A stretch of DNA of 64,000 bases from Rhyzopertha dominica. Taxonomy: Eukaryota; Arthropoda; Insecta; Coleoptera; Bostrichidae. Of this stretch, positions 21,901-33,160 are shown piece after piece; positions within the stretch are counted from its first letter, which is position 1; every line of letters begins with the position of its first letter. The position numbers and the translations under genes are program-made. The stretch spans positions 72,416,680 to 72,480,679 of the forward strand of contig QCXZ01000137.1 of assembly GCA_025024175.1 (NCBI GenBank), written 5' to 3'. The notes under the pieces are model-generated. The model did no database searches. It saw only the letters and a list, made by a program, of their open reading frames with translations, and was not told where the DNA came from.

Positions 21901-23769
21901 CTTGGCAACCAGTAACGGTATTTTCAACAAACAACACAATAAAATCCACGTGTACAGATAACATAAAAATATCAGCATCGCTTCGGATTTAATACTGATG
22001 CGGCAAAAACACGAATTATAAGGCACTTTATCTATCGTAATTCCTTAAAATCTGAACGTTCGGACCTTTAGCTTCTGTAACACGACCGTGAAAATGTATT
22101 GGATAATTTGCCGTTCGCTACGGCACACGACGGTTGGTTTGAGATGTCCATCAATACCTGTCTGATCAATTTCAAGAAAGATGTATTGGTACTTATAGCA
22201 AAATCAGATTTTTTCGTGGGTTCATATTAAAAGTGAGGTGTTCAAAGGATGTTTGAAAACGAGAAGCACTTATTTCGGCCAGTAGACAGCATGTGACAAA
22301 ATTACACCTGAAATGTTGAGTGTTTTAGATACTATCACGGATATACTTCTGTCTAGAAAGTGGTGGTGGTTTTCATTAACATTTATTGTTTAGAATTTAT
22401 TTAAATAAAAGTTACTACCTTGAGCCTTGAGGTATTTATTACTGGTATGGAAGATCATAATCCATTTACAAAGACAGGGAAAAAACAAAATTGTTTTAGT
22501 CTGCTCTACCGGTTTATTTAGAACGCGTTTGTTCAGATTTGTCTTAATTTATGATTTGACATATATAAGATAATTCTTACACTGCAGTAGAAAATAAGTA
22601 ATGTTGGTTCTAAGTAATACATTTCGATGTTTAGGATAAATTATGTAATCGGAACAATCTTATATTAAATGCACTTGTCAGAATTTACAATTTTACAAAT
22701 TTACAATTGTCGCCATGGTTTCAAGGCATGAAAAATGTTGTTTTTTGCGATTCATATTATTAAATGAATTTGATGGTTTTTTGAAACCAAATTTTCAATG
22801 CTGTCTTATAGAGCAGAAAACGGCAATTCAGAAACTGTTTTCTATTTTTTACGACTTTTAAAATAACTTCAGAAAAAATAAAATCGAATTCGCAAAATTT
22901 TTTAAAAAGTAGGCATAATTTTGTTTGTCACTTTTACAGCTTTCGATATCGCCATGCTGTTCATTCTTATCATTATATTATTATCTTGGCAAACTGTTCC
23001 TATACAACTCAATAGGTTTAATATCGAAATTGTATGTTAAGGTGTTTGTTACACTTCTTCTACAATGTTATCGACCTATACGAAAATCGTTACGTACGGT
23101 ATCCTGAATTAGAACAGATAGCTGAAGACAATGAAAATGGAGACGTTAGGTAACTATAATGATGAAATGAAATAAGGACTGATTATATAAACTCTAGTAA
23201 CGTATGACAACTGGAATGACTAACCATATTTCAACGTTACTTTCACAGATCGCGTTTAATTAACTTAATTGAAAGGTCGGGCGAGTACAGCAAACGTGTA
23301 TAAAATAACTTTACCCTTAACTGCTCTATCCAGTTACGAATCTCCAAAAACGACTGTTCATTAGTGAGATCAAAGAGCAGCAGGAAGCCCATGGAATCTC
23401 GGTAGAACGCAGTTGTCAGGCTACGAAATCTGTTAAAAAAAATCATTAGGATCAAGCTGTAGCTTTCGAAGAAAATGTCGTTTTCTGCAACATATTTAAT
23501 TACCTCTCTTGCCCAGCAGTGTCCCACAACTGGAGATGTATTCTGTGACTTCGTCCTTTTGATTGGTAAATCTAAAAACACAATAAAGGAAAAACTCAAA
23601 AATATGAGACATTGTTCATTCCTACCAGCCGTTTTTCCCGGAAGTCGATACCCACAGTCGAAATAAATCTAGAGTTAAAGGTCCCATCTGTGTATTGGTA
23701 CAGGAAACTTGTTTTTCCAACGCCTGAGTCTCCCAGAGCAAGAAATTTTATCAAATAGTCATAGTCCAT
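18917..23769 (-). CDS. Rab27: Rab27 small GTPase, complete, five coding exons
   Basis: A Rab-family GTPase that recruits effectors to secretory vesicles and lysosome-related organelles for docking and exocytosis. Exons: 23626-23769, 23504-23571, 23315-23429, 19177-19289, 18917-19112. Phases agree and give 211 residues. Nucleotide-binding motifs are all present: GDSGVGKT (13-20), switch-I Thr38 in STVGIDF, WDTAGQE (64-70), GNKADL (123-128) and ETSAA (152-156). [20 protein letters not shown] and [15 protein letters not shown] point to Rab27 rather than other Rabs. The protein ends in Cys-Ser-Cys, the double geranylgeranylation site that anchors it to membranes. An AG acceptor lies immediately before the start Met, so the leader is spliced; a donor at 23838 would give a 69-base leader intron. 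Intron 3 (19290-23314, 4.0 kb) contains two opposing LINE relics. Confidence 0.95.
19640..20330 (-). pseudogene. LINE relic: RNase H and C-terminal region
   Basis: On the - strand, broken frames give [12 protein letters not shown] (RNase H), [11 protein letters not shown], then a GPEPTCGV segment. Further on come [21 protein letters not shown], the Cys-rich end of I/Jockey-type non-LTR elements, and a short tail. Reverse transcriptase is absent, so this is a 3' fragment. It lies inside Rab27 intron 3 in the same orientation as the gene. Confidence 0.7.
20880..21790 (+). pseudogene. LINE reverse-transcriptase relic with internal duplication
   Basis: On the + strand, the [13 protein letters not shown] motif (like the NYRPISLL block of non-LTR reverse transcriptases) appears near 21160. 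A diverged copy, [14 protein letters not shown], appears near 21395 and is followed by [19 protein letters not shown]. After a deletion, the C-terminal [19 protein letters not shown] block follows near 21675. Many stops. It lies in Rab27 intron 3, opposite to the gene. Confidence 0.65.
21791..23314. other. Rest of Rab27 intron 3
   Basis: AT-rich; no further gene, RNA or repeat was recognised. Confidence 0.35.
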
Positions 23770-23839
23770 CTAGAAGAACTCACGTTGAACTTCAACACAA
23801 CTGGGTCACTGTGTCGTTTTAGCTATATTTATATTTACC

Positions 23840-24689
23840 TTCCTGTGTTATCACTCAACTGATACCACCCACATTTGAATGACGAATGTTAACATTCGTC
23901 CTTCAGTGACTTAAAACTACCTGTTGACTTCTTCACAAAAGCGCTAGTGGAGTAGCGTTTAGACACCAACCACCTGTCAGATTTTGGGAGTACGCAAGTG
24001 TTGTTGGGATCTGGTTCCGTTGCCATGTAACTGTACTGCAGAGAATGGAAGGACGATAGAGACAAAGTGTACGCAGATATATCACGGAAAACAGCAACAG
24101 CGAATGGAAGGTATCTGAACGCAAGCGCGCAAATAATCGATCCACATTTACAAAGAATTAAGACCGCCATGTGAACATACTCCTATTTTTTGTACATAAT
24201 GTGGCATGGCATCGTTGTTCAGATTACAGTTCAATTGATATCAAACATGTAAGAACTGCCGGTATTGTTGTATTGTTGATTGAAAAATATAAATAAGCAC
24301 CAATGTTTAAACTTATTTTTATGAATGGATATGTTACATTTTATTTAGAAATTATTTTTTGAGGATTCTATGTATGGAGCTTTACCATTCAATAAGGATT
24401 TTTTGCACACCGGTAATCGCAACTGTTCCCGTTAACTGTACTGTGCAACGTTGATTTATAAATAAATTGTTTCACTAAATTAGGGTGTTCTTTGATTAAT
24501 TCTACTATTATTTCGCAAAAAAGTATTGTAGACGCCCACTTCCCAGTAAAGCTGCTCATAGTCTAAACTGTCTGGCCCTATGTGTACTTTTACTGATATG
24601 GAGAGCTCGCTAGTTTTAAACAAAGATCAAAATTCTCCAAACGAATGTTGATGGCAACCTGCTCAGATTCTGTAAGCATTGAACTCGCT
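23840..24689. other. Rab27 leader and intergenic sequence
   Basis: Contains the presumed 5' untranslated exon of Rab27. An open frame at 24170-23889 could lie in the leader but has no family resemblance. No promoter element was assigned. Confidence 0.35.
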
Positions 24690-26125
24690 ACAAACACTAC
24701 AATAATAACAGGAGACTTCTGGAAATTCCCCGACATCTTAGTAATTTCATTCATCGAGCACTGTGGGATACAGTTGATACGCTAGCTGAATTTCGAGCAG
24801 AAACAAACACCACTATCACCAGACAAAAACAGAAGAAGTTCGAAGCCTTATATACCAAACAGAAGCCGAAACAAACATACGTAAGCAAAGACAACAAAAA
24901 GCAAGAATAAAGCCTGTTCTATAGATGACGAAACCCAAAGGCAAATGATAAAATCCACAAAGGCGACATACCACTCAGGGCGACAGTTAGTTCTATTGAA
25001 TGACCGCTACAAAACCTAGCTAGGTATCTTCCATAACAACTTCAGAGCCATACCCAGAAAAAGCAAACTCGTACGTGCGCAATGTTGATTATCTCATTGA
25101 CATATTGAAGGACACAGCCATAACAAACAACGACCTATTAGTTAACTTTGACGTTGTATTTCTATTTACTGAAATACCAGTGGAGGAAGCGTTGGAGATA
25201 ATAAAGGAGAAATACAAACCGACATCCTATATCTTGAGCTTAAGCTATGGTTAAGATATGTGGATGACACACTGGTAATTTGGCTGCATGGCAAGGCAAC
25301 CATACAGAACTTCCTGGATCACCTTAACAGTCAACATGACAGAATACGTTTCACAATGGAGGAGAGCATAACAAATTGCCGTTTTTAGATGTGCTTTTGA
25401 CAAGAAAATGTGACGGTTCCCTTGGACACACGGTATACAGAAAACAAACACGTACCGATCGCTATCTTAACGCTGCGCCCCACCCTCATCCAGTGCAAAT
25501 ATACTCAGTGGCCAAAACACTTTTAACGAGATCGAAACGTTTGACCGACGAAGAAAGCAACGACGCCGAACTGAAATACATCAAATCTACACTGCTTAAC
25601 AATGGATTTTCCAAAACAGTTATAAACAGAGTACCCAGGCCAAGATTAAAGCTGTCTTTCGACCTTACAAAAAATAATTACCCTAAAGAACGTATACCGT
25701 TGGAAGCTCAATGGATACTGAAATACTATGTGATACATGCACCTAATCAGAGGTAGGACAGACTAACAGAAGGATTGAAGCAAGAAGAGCAGAACATGTT
25801 AATGCGGTAGTCAAAGATGAAATAAATTCATCTCTAGCAGTACACGTAAGAATTACGGGTAACAGAATAAACTTTGAGAAGAGACGAAGCCTGGCAATTT
25901 TCGAAAACCGAATAATAAGAACAATAAGGGAAGCTATAGAAATCAAAAAGCTAAACACGGATAAGTACACCGAAGATACGAGCAAGTCTAGGCCAATAAC
26001 ATTCCTGCAATATATAGAATACCCACCTCTATTATAAACAAAAAAATGTACAAACATCTTAACGAAAATATACTTCTTGACAAAGAACCACACTCATGGT
26101 TGCTAGAAGTACTAAAACTGTAAAG
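24690..26125 (+). pseudogene. Penelope-like retroelement relic 1 (RT plus GIY-YIG)
   Basis: A decayed Penelope-like element on the + strand. N-terminal remnants near 24730-24890 are followed by KIHKGDIPLRA.VSSI (about 24955), LVNFDVVFLFTEIPVEEALE (about 25140-25200) and RYVDDTLVIW (about 25255), the catalytic block. Between the last two the motif-B region is deleted. A 126-residue frame (25376-25756) carries FLDVLLTRKCDGSLGHTVYR and TRTDRYLNAAPHPHP, typical of the RT C-terminus. The remnant of the GIY-YIG endonuclease follows (VGQTNRRIEARRAEHVNAV, then REAIEI near 25940). Frameshifts make it inactive. Confidence 0.8.
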
Positions 26126-26268
26126 TCAATACCTTGATATCCTAGTTTTTGAAGCAGGCCATGACACAGTGGAAAACAAAAAATTAATACTTAAATCACC
26201 AAATGATACAACAGATGCAGGAATGGTGGACATAAATAGGAGCAGATTTCCTTAGCTCATTTTGGTAT

Positions 26269-28185
26269 TATACAGGGTGTCTCTAAATTCGATGTCATAA
26301 TTTCTAGTGCGTATTCCTGACGTGAAATCATGACGAAAAGTCTATATAAACATGTGTCCGAAAATGCTTCATTTTTGATATATAGAGTGTTGAAGTTAAA
26401 ATCAAGATTTCGATTTCTTTTATTTTTACAGAACGGTTTTTTGAATCTTTACGAATTTTGGGAGAGTGTTATAATAGATCACGGCTAATAATCTGGCATA
26501 AAACATTTTTTCATATCTGTAACAGAGGCGGCGTAGGGGGAGGGGCAGAGGGGTTTTCTCTTTGAAAAAATGTTGTGTGTGAGATGTCAAAAAGCTCGTC
26601 ACTATTTTCAGAAAGTGCAACAAATAAGATACAAAAAAGGACCTCTTATTGCATTTCGCTAGAATAAACCGCTTTCGAAAAAATCGACAAAACCTGAATT
26701 CCTTCAGGTTGTCGTAAATAGACCAAAAATTAACTTATTTTATTTTCCAAAGAAATTAACGTTTATATGGCAACAATTTTTTTGAATTAATTGAACTATA
26801 TCATGATACATGGTCAGACACAATGATTACCACCATATCTAAACAGTGGCGATAATTTAGAGGGGGCAAGAAGTCTTTTTTATAAAAAGATTGTTTCCAC
26901 ATTTCTTAAACCGTTTCAATAATTATAAAGATCAGTAAAATATAAAAAAGAAAAATTAATTTAATTAATTAAGTAAATTAAACTAATTATTTTTTAAAGC
27001 TAGATATGCAACTTGCATTTGGCGTTATTAAAAATCTTTAAAAAATGCAATTTCTTAATTTTACAACAATGGCTTGTCTTAGCAGTATAAAAAGTAAAAT
27101 TTTCTTCTTTTAATATTTTTAACTGATCTTCATAATTTTTGAAACAATTTAAAAATGTGGAAACAATCTTTTTATAAAAAAGACTTCTTGCTCCCCCTCC
27201 CCAAATTGCCGTCACTGTTTAGATATGGAGGTAATCCTTATGTCTGATCATTTGCAATGATATAGTTCAATTAATTTCAAAAAGTTGTTGCCATATAAAC
27301 GTTAATTTCTTTGGAAAATAAAAAAAGTTAATTTTTGGTCTATTTGCGCCAACCTGTAGGAATTCATATTTTCTCGATTTTCTCGAAAACGGTTCGTTCT
27401 AGCGAAATGCAATAAGAGATCCTTTTTTGTACCTTATTTGTTGCTCTTTCTGAAAATTGTAACGAGCTTTTTGACATTTCACATACAACTTTTTTTCAAA
27501 GNGAAAATCCCTCTGCCCCTCCCCCTACGCCGCCTCTGTTAAAGATATGAAAAAATCTTTTATGCCGGATTATTAGCCGTGATCTATTATAATAGTCTGC
27601 CAAAATTCGTAAAGTTTCAAAAAACCGTTCTCTAAAAAATAAAAAAAAATCGAAAATTTTTGTTTAACTTCAACACTCTGTATATCAAAAACGTTAATTT
27701 CTTTGGAAAATAAAATAAGTTAATTTTTGGTCTATTTACGACAACCTGAAGGAATTCAGGTTTTGTCGATTTTTTCGAAAGCGGTTTATTCTAGCGAAAT
27801 GCAATAAGAGGTCCTTTTTTGTATCTTATTTGTTGCACTTTCTGAAAATAGTGACGAGCTTTTTGACATCTCACACACAACTTTTTTTTCAAAGAGAAAA
27901 CCCCTCTGCCCCTCCCCCTATGCCGCCTCTGTTACAGATATGAAAAAATGTTTTATGCCAGATTATTAGCCGTGATCTATTATAACACTCTCCCAAAATT
28001 CGTAAAGATTCAAAAAACCGTTCTGTAAAAATAAAAGAACTCGAAATCTTGATTTTAACTTCAACACTCTGTATATCAAAAATGAAGCATTTTCGGACAC
28101 ATGTTTATATAGACTTTGCGTCATAAATTCACGTCAGGAACGTGCAATAGAAATTATGACATCGAATTTAGAGACACCCTGTATA
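26269..28185. mobile_element. Large fold-back (inverted-repeat) element
   Basis: A 1.9-kb non-coding element with TATA-CAGGGTGTCTCT on the left and AGAGACACCCTG-TATA on the right. The left arm (about 26269-26990) is repeated in inverse orientation twice. One copy (about 27000-27690) is more diverged and lacks the outer end. The second (about 27693-28185) is nearly identical to the outer left arm. A G+C-rich block (GGAGGGGCAGAGGGG near 26538) occurs in all three arms. No transposase is seen, so it is non-autonomous. Confidence 0.85.
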
Positions 28186-30927
28186 GAAAATCAAAGTTCT
28201 GATCAGAAAGCACTCTCGTTATTTTTTGGTTAAGTTAATAATTTTCGAGTTATTCGGAAAAAACCGATTTTAAAAATGTATATATTTTTGGTAATATCAC
28301 GAGGACTGTTTGTCTTAGAAAAAATGCTCAAAACCTGATTACTAATCGTATAGTATAAGAAATAAAAACGTAAATGTCATTTGGACAATTGGATGTGGAA
28401 GTATTGATTCAATTTGCAGCGGTTTTTTAAAATGCATGTCTGCAGTGCAGATATCCTAAGACATCTTGTTTTTGTCCATGGCGTAACATAGCACTGCTTA
28501 GATATGAGTAAAAATTTCGTTGGTAGTGGCACCTGGTCGTTTCCCGTCGAGGCGACTAGCTAGCTTTGTCATCTCATTTAGCTTCTCAATGATAACGTCC
28601 TCCCAATTTCCACTTATAGTATACAATATTTTCAATATTCATATGGGATTGTAAAAAGGTAATGCTTGCATAATAGATATTTTAATTTTGTTAATCACCA
28701 GCACCCAGAATGTGATAAAATAAAATAACTGCCAAAATATAAAGAATGCTTACTTCCTACTACATGTTTTGATGCGGCCGTGTAAAATAAATTGAAAATA
28801 GATGCATGCATTACATATAAAATTCCCCTTTTTAGATGTCACCAAAGCAAATTTAAAGGGTCGAAATTGCTTACAATTTTGTAAAAGTTGTACCCGATAT
28901 GTTTTCTAAAGTAGTACTTTAATTAAAATTATAATCTATATCAATGACAAAGATAATTTTTGTAGTTGATGTTAAGTAACAGTTGATGTCTGTAAAATAC
29001 CCAAATCTATAGGAGGCGTAGTTTTGGTGCATGTTTTACTACTATCTTGGGAACATATTCGGTTTACGACCTGCCTGATTTATAACATACTTAATATGAG
29101 TATGTATATGAATACCATACCTATGGCATAGCTCTAACTTTATATTACGTGGGAGGAAATAGTTCTGCATTTAAATAAGTAAAAATTAAGTTCTCAGTAT
29201 TTGAATTTGTCTAGATTATACGCTTTATAATTACCATCACAATTGTTGATGAGAAAATAATAAAATTTTTTCGGAGTTTATGGTATCTTCTTTGCTCTAT
29301 CAATCAACGATAACAAAATTCCTCATCTTTTTTTAACATGTTTACTTTAACACAATGGTATGTTTGGATAACAATCTTTATAACTTCGGTATAGAATATG
29401 CTTTTCGTAGTTTGAGCGGTAAATGAATTACAGAAAAAAACACGCTCTTAGATACGTATAAGCGTGGTTCACTGTTTTTATAAGTACCTCAATACCTTTT
29501 TTAAATAAAGTACAAACACAACACTTCTTTTGGTAACATTTATTAGACTCATAATAATGGAATGTGAATGAAACTATAACAACGTTATAAATATTTGCTG
29601 GTTCAAAAATCTATAGTGTGGGGTAGGTACACTAAGTATAAATATAACATTTCGTTGCTCNGCAAAACAAGGTGTACATTGGAGAGGACTTGNCNACCAA
29701 ACAACAATCCGATATATCACTTATATAATTTACTAAAATGAAAGAAAATGACTTGACTAGCAATAGATGAAGAACAGTTGCTAATTAGTTGGTTACAATA
29801 GGCCTAGTTGAATAGTCTTCGACGCTGTTATAAAATTTAGGTAAAAGCTAATTCTTATGGCCACTATTGTTAAAGAAAATAAACATCAGGTACAAGGCTT
29901 TGACTAAGAGATTAGGACATGTAGCTTTGGGCAGACAACTTTATCTTAATTTGCACTGTATATTCGACCGAGACAAAAATTTCTAGTCCTAAAAAAATCA
30001 CAGACTCATTTAACGACAAAAATAGCTAAAATCTCTATTAAAAATAAAGGTGTTGGATGTGATACTGTAAACTATCAGAACCAGGTAAGTGTTGGTACAG
30101 TATAAGCGACTTAACAGCACGTGCGTCTACTCGAAATTTTTGGCAGCACTCTGAAGGTAAGAGTACTACAATTACAATAGGCCATAGCTGATACGTCGCT
30201 GAGTATGCCAATTAAACTTGTGTGAGCAATAACTTAACTAAATTTTGCAAGTTCGATTTACATGTAACGCAGAATTTGCTACCACAAAAAAAAATTGTAA
30301 ACTATCTTAAAATCCGTTTCTTCGAAATGTAGCTTGAGCTAAGGAATAGTGCAAACTACTGCTTATTAAAGTTTAATGAATTTAGAAATTTTAATTTAAA
30401 TGTACACTTACATTTTTCATGCTGTTAGACACATATATCATTTGTATAAAATGCATACCTATACTAATCGATAAAGGTATATTATTGCGTTATGTACTTG
30501 GTAGCTATTTGGTGACTGATGTATCGTTGGCTGGTTAACTAGTAATAAATATACTCCTGTGTGCAATTATTCATTAAAAAGTTTAGAATCATGTTTACAT
30601 TATAAATATGGATTTTTAATATCGCTGCGGTATCACAATTGGGTAAATAATGCACTTAGCAACTAAGGGCTTCTAATTCTACGAATACCCAATGTTCTGT
30701 GATTAAAACTTACGTATTATGTACAAGTGCTTGACAGCTACACGTTTTGCGAACTCTTTAAAACCTTACAATGTAAAAAAACGCGAAAAAACTCTGCATC
30801 GTTGAACGTACATGAAGTACTGTGATCACAATTTGTCATTAAATTACACTAAAATCGTATCTGGTCACTGTGTTCAAAACGACTGATATGTTAGCTGGCG
30901 CAGAAGGCAAGAAACTAAAATTGGTTC
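28186..30927. other. Probable 3' untranslated and intergenic sequence downstream of the chloride channel gene
   Basis: No coding exon recognised. The part nearest 30927 is expected to be the 3' untranslated region of the channel gene on the - strand. Ns occur at 29661, 29693 and 29695. Confidence 0.35.
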
Positions 30928-31074
30928 TTATTCGGCGTGAAAGTCTTGGTGGCTATTGTAGTGGTAGAAGAAGAATACCAGAAAAACTGCGAAGGCTGAG
31001 GGAAACGTGATCCTTGCTATAACGTCTATAGTTTTTGCCACTCGTATGGGGTGTGGCGGTTCTTTCTTGCGCAC
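30928..31074 (-). CDS. Chloride channel last exon: M4 and stop
   Basis: Encodes VRKKEPPHPIRVAKTIDVIA, then M4 (RITFPSAFAVFLVFFFYHYN) and SHQDFHAE, then TAA. TTGCAG acceptor, phase 0. Confidence 0.93.
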   Translation of the reverse strand: MRKKEPPHPIRVAKTIDVIARITFPSAFAVFLVFFFYHYNSHQDFHAE

Positions 31075-33083
31075 CTGCAACACACAAGGCTACTCAAGGT
31101 TAGGTTAATAAGGTACAATCGTTTTGATACAACAAAAGCACAACTGCGAAAAGCTGAGCATATAAGAGCAGCCAAATACCTAAGACATATAGTTTAAAAA
31201 TTCTTACGGCATCTTAATTGTCACGTTATTTCGAGACTCTTACTACTTTATTTGAACGAAAATAAAGATATCGAATGAATGCACTAAAGTCAGTTACAAT
31301 AGTCGATAGAATTAATACTCATTAGACCTGATGAGCTGTAATGACTGCGAAATAGATCTATCTGTAGTTGGTTGCAGTGCAGACACCATAGCATAGACAT
31401 GCATTTTTATGTAAGTCAGTTCTTGCCCGCTAGGAAAAAGTGCCGTGTGGGCCTGCTGTCACATTGATGTATGCAGATGCATGCCAACTTGTCAGATTAC
31501 AGGTCACTTCCTTTAGGAAGTAGTACCCATTAAGGCNGTTAGGTGACTTTGTCATCGTATCAGTTCATTGCTGACAGATGGCATTGCCATCTATTTTTCT
31601 ACTAACTCAAAGCTATCGTTGGAAGGATAAGAATAAGAAAAATTTCTCATAGCAAGATATTATAAACAAAAGGTTTAAAGAATTGTTAAATAGACTGCTG
31701 TGATAGAACTTTTTCGGGCCAGTGTCGTAGTCGTACTACTTTTTTGACAACAGGACATCGACAAACACTCCTATACTATAAGAGAATATCAAGGGGGATT
31801 GAGAACGGGCAGATCTAGAGTGGATCAAATTTTTACTTTAAGACATATTATGGCATTATGCAAAGAGGGTGAAGTGCAATTGCACATAGGCTTCATTGAT
31901 TTTAAACAAGCATTTGATAGTGTAAACAGAGAGAAACTGTATGAGGCAATGAAATTCTTAAAGATACCACAAAAGTTAAGGCAGTTGGTGCAAATGACGC
32001 TGAAATATACAACATACGCGGTTAATGTAAATGGTATAACTTCAAAAGAATTTGCAGTCAGTGGTGGATTAAAACAGGGAGATCCTCTTTCTGCGGTCTT
32101 GTTTAACATTGTGTTGGAAAGAATAATAAGGGACACCAACATTAACATAATAGGTTGGCTATATGGGAAAGAAAGGTGCTAAGGAAAATATATGGAGGTG
32201 TAAAAGAAACCGAACAACACAGAAGAAGGACTAACCAAGAATTATATGAATTGTTTGCTGGTTCTACTATTATACAATATGTGAGGGCACAACGAATAAG
32301 GTGGCTGGGTCATGTGTACAGAATGGGTCCTGGAGGATTACCAAAAAAGCTTCTAGAAAAAAAAACCAATAACAAGGAAACAGCATGGAAGGCCAAAGAG
32401 AAAATGGATAGAGTGAGTAGTGGAAGATGTTGAAAGACTGGGAATTACGAAATGGAAGACAAAGGTAGGAAACAGGAAGGAATGGAAACAGATCGTAGGA
32501 CAAGCCATGGGCCTGCAAGGCCCAAAGAGCTGATTTATGTATTTATAGTCTAGTAGTAATCCTGTATTTTACATTGCACATTTATTTTCAGATGAAGATC
32601 CACGGGGAGTGTCAGACTGCAATGTTTGGTATCAACAAAATGTCACTCCGTCACATTTTGGAGTTAATGTTCGCATAATATATATCTGGATAACATCTCC
32701 GAAGTCGGTGGATAGAGCGTCGGGGAAGTACTAAATGCCTTGCTTGGTTGCCTGATTTAAGTCCACTTAATTTGTTCCTCTACAAAGAAAAACCTGCTCT
32801 GATGACGCTTTTTGTCGTTTACTTTAAAATACGATTTTTCTCTAAAATTCTATCAAACCTTGCAAAATAAACGCCAGGCAATTTCAAGGATAAAAAGAGC
32901 AACGCAAATCCACAAAAAAATCACTTGGTTAACATAAAAATAAGCTGCAATGGATATGTGTTGACATACAAAAAAAATAGGCTAAATGGAAAATAATTTG
33001 CATAAAAACCTTTGTTTAAGACATTTTACTGCGAAGTTCATATTTACAGATATACACCTGTTTTTACCTATTTTGACTAAACC

Positions 33084-33160
<77 letters not shown>

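Noticed and set aside
23889..24170. 93-codon - frame upstream of Rab27
   Set aside because: Probably within the spliced leader; no conserved motif and it ends before the Rab27 start.
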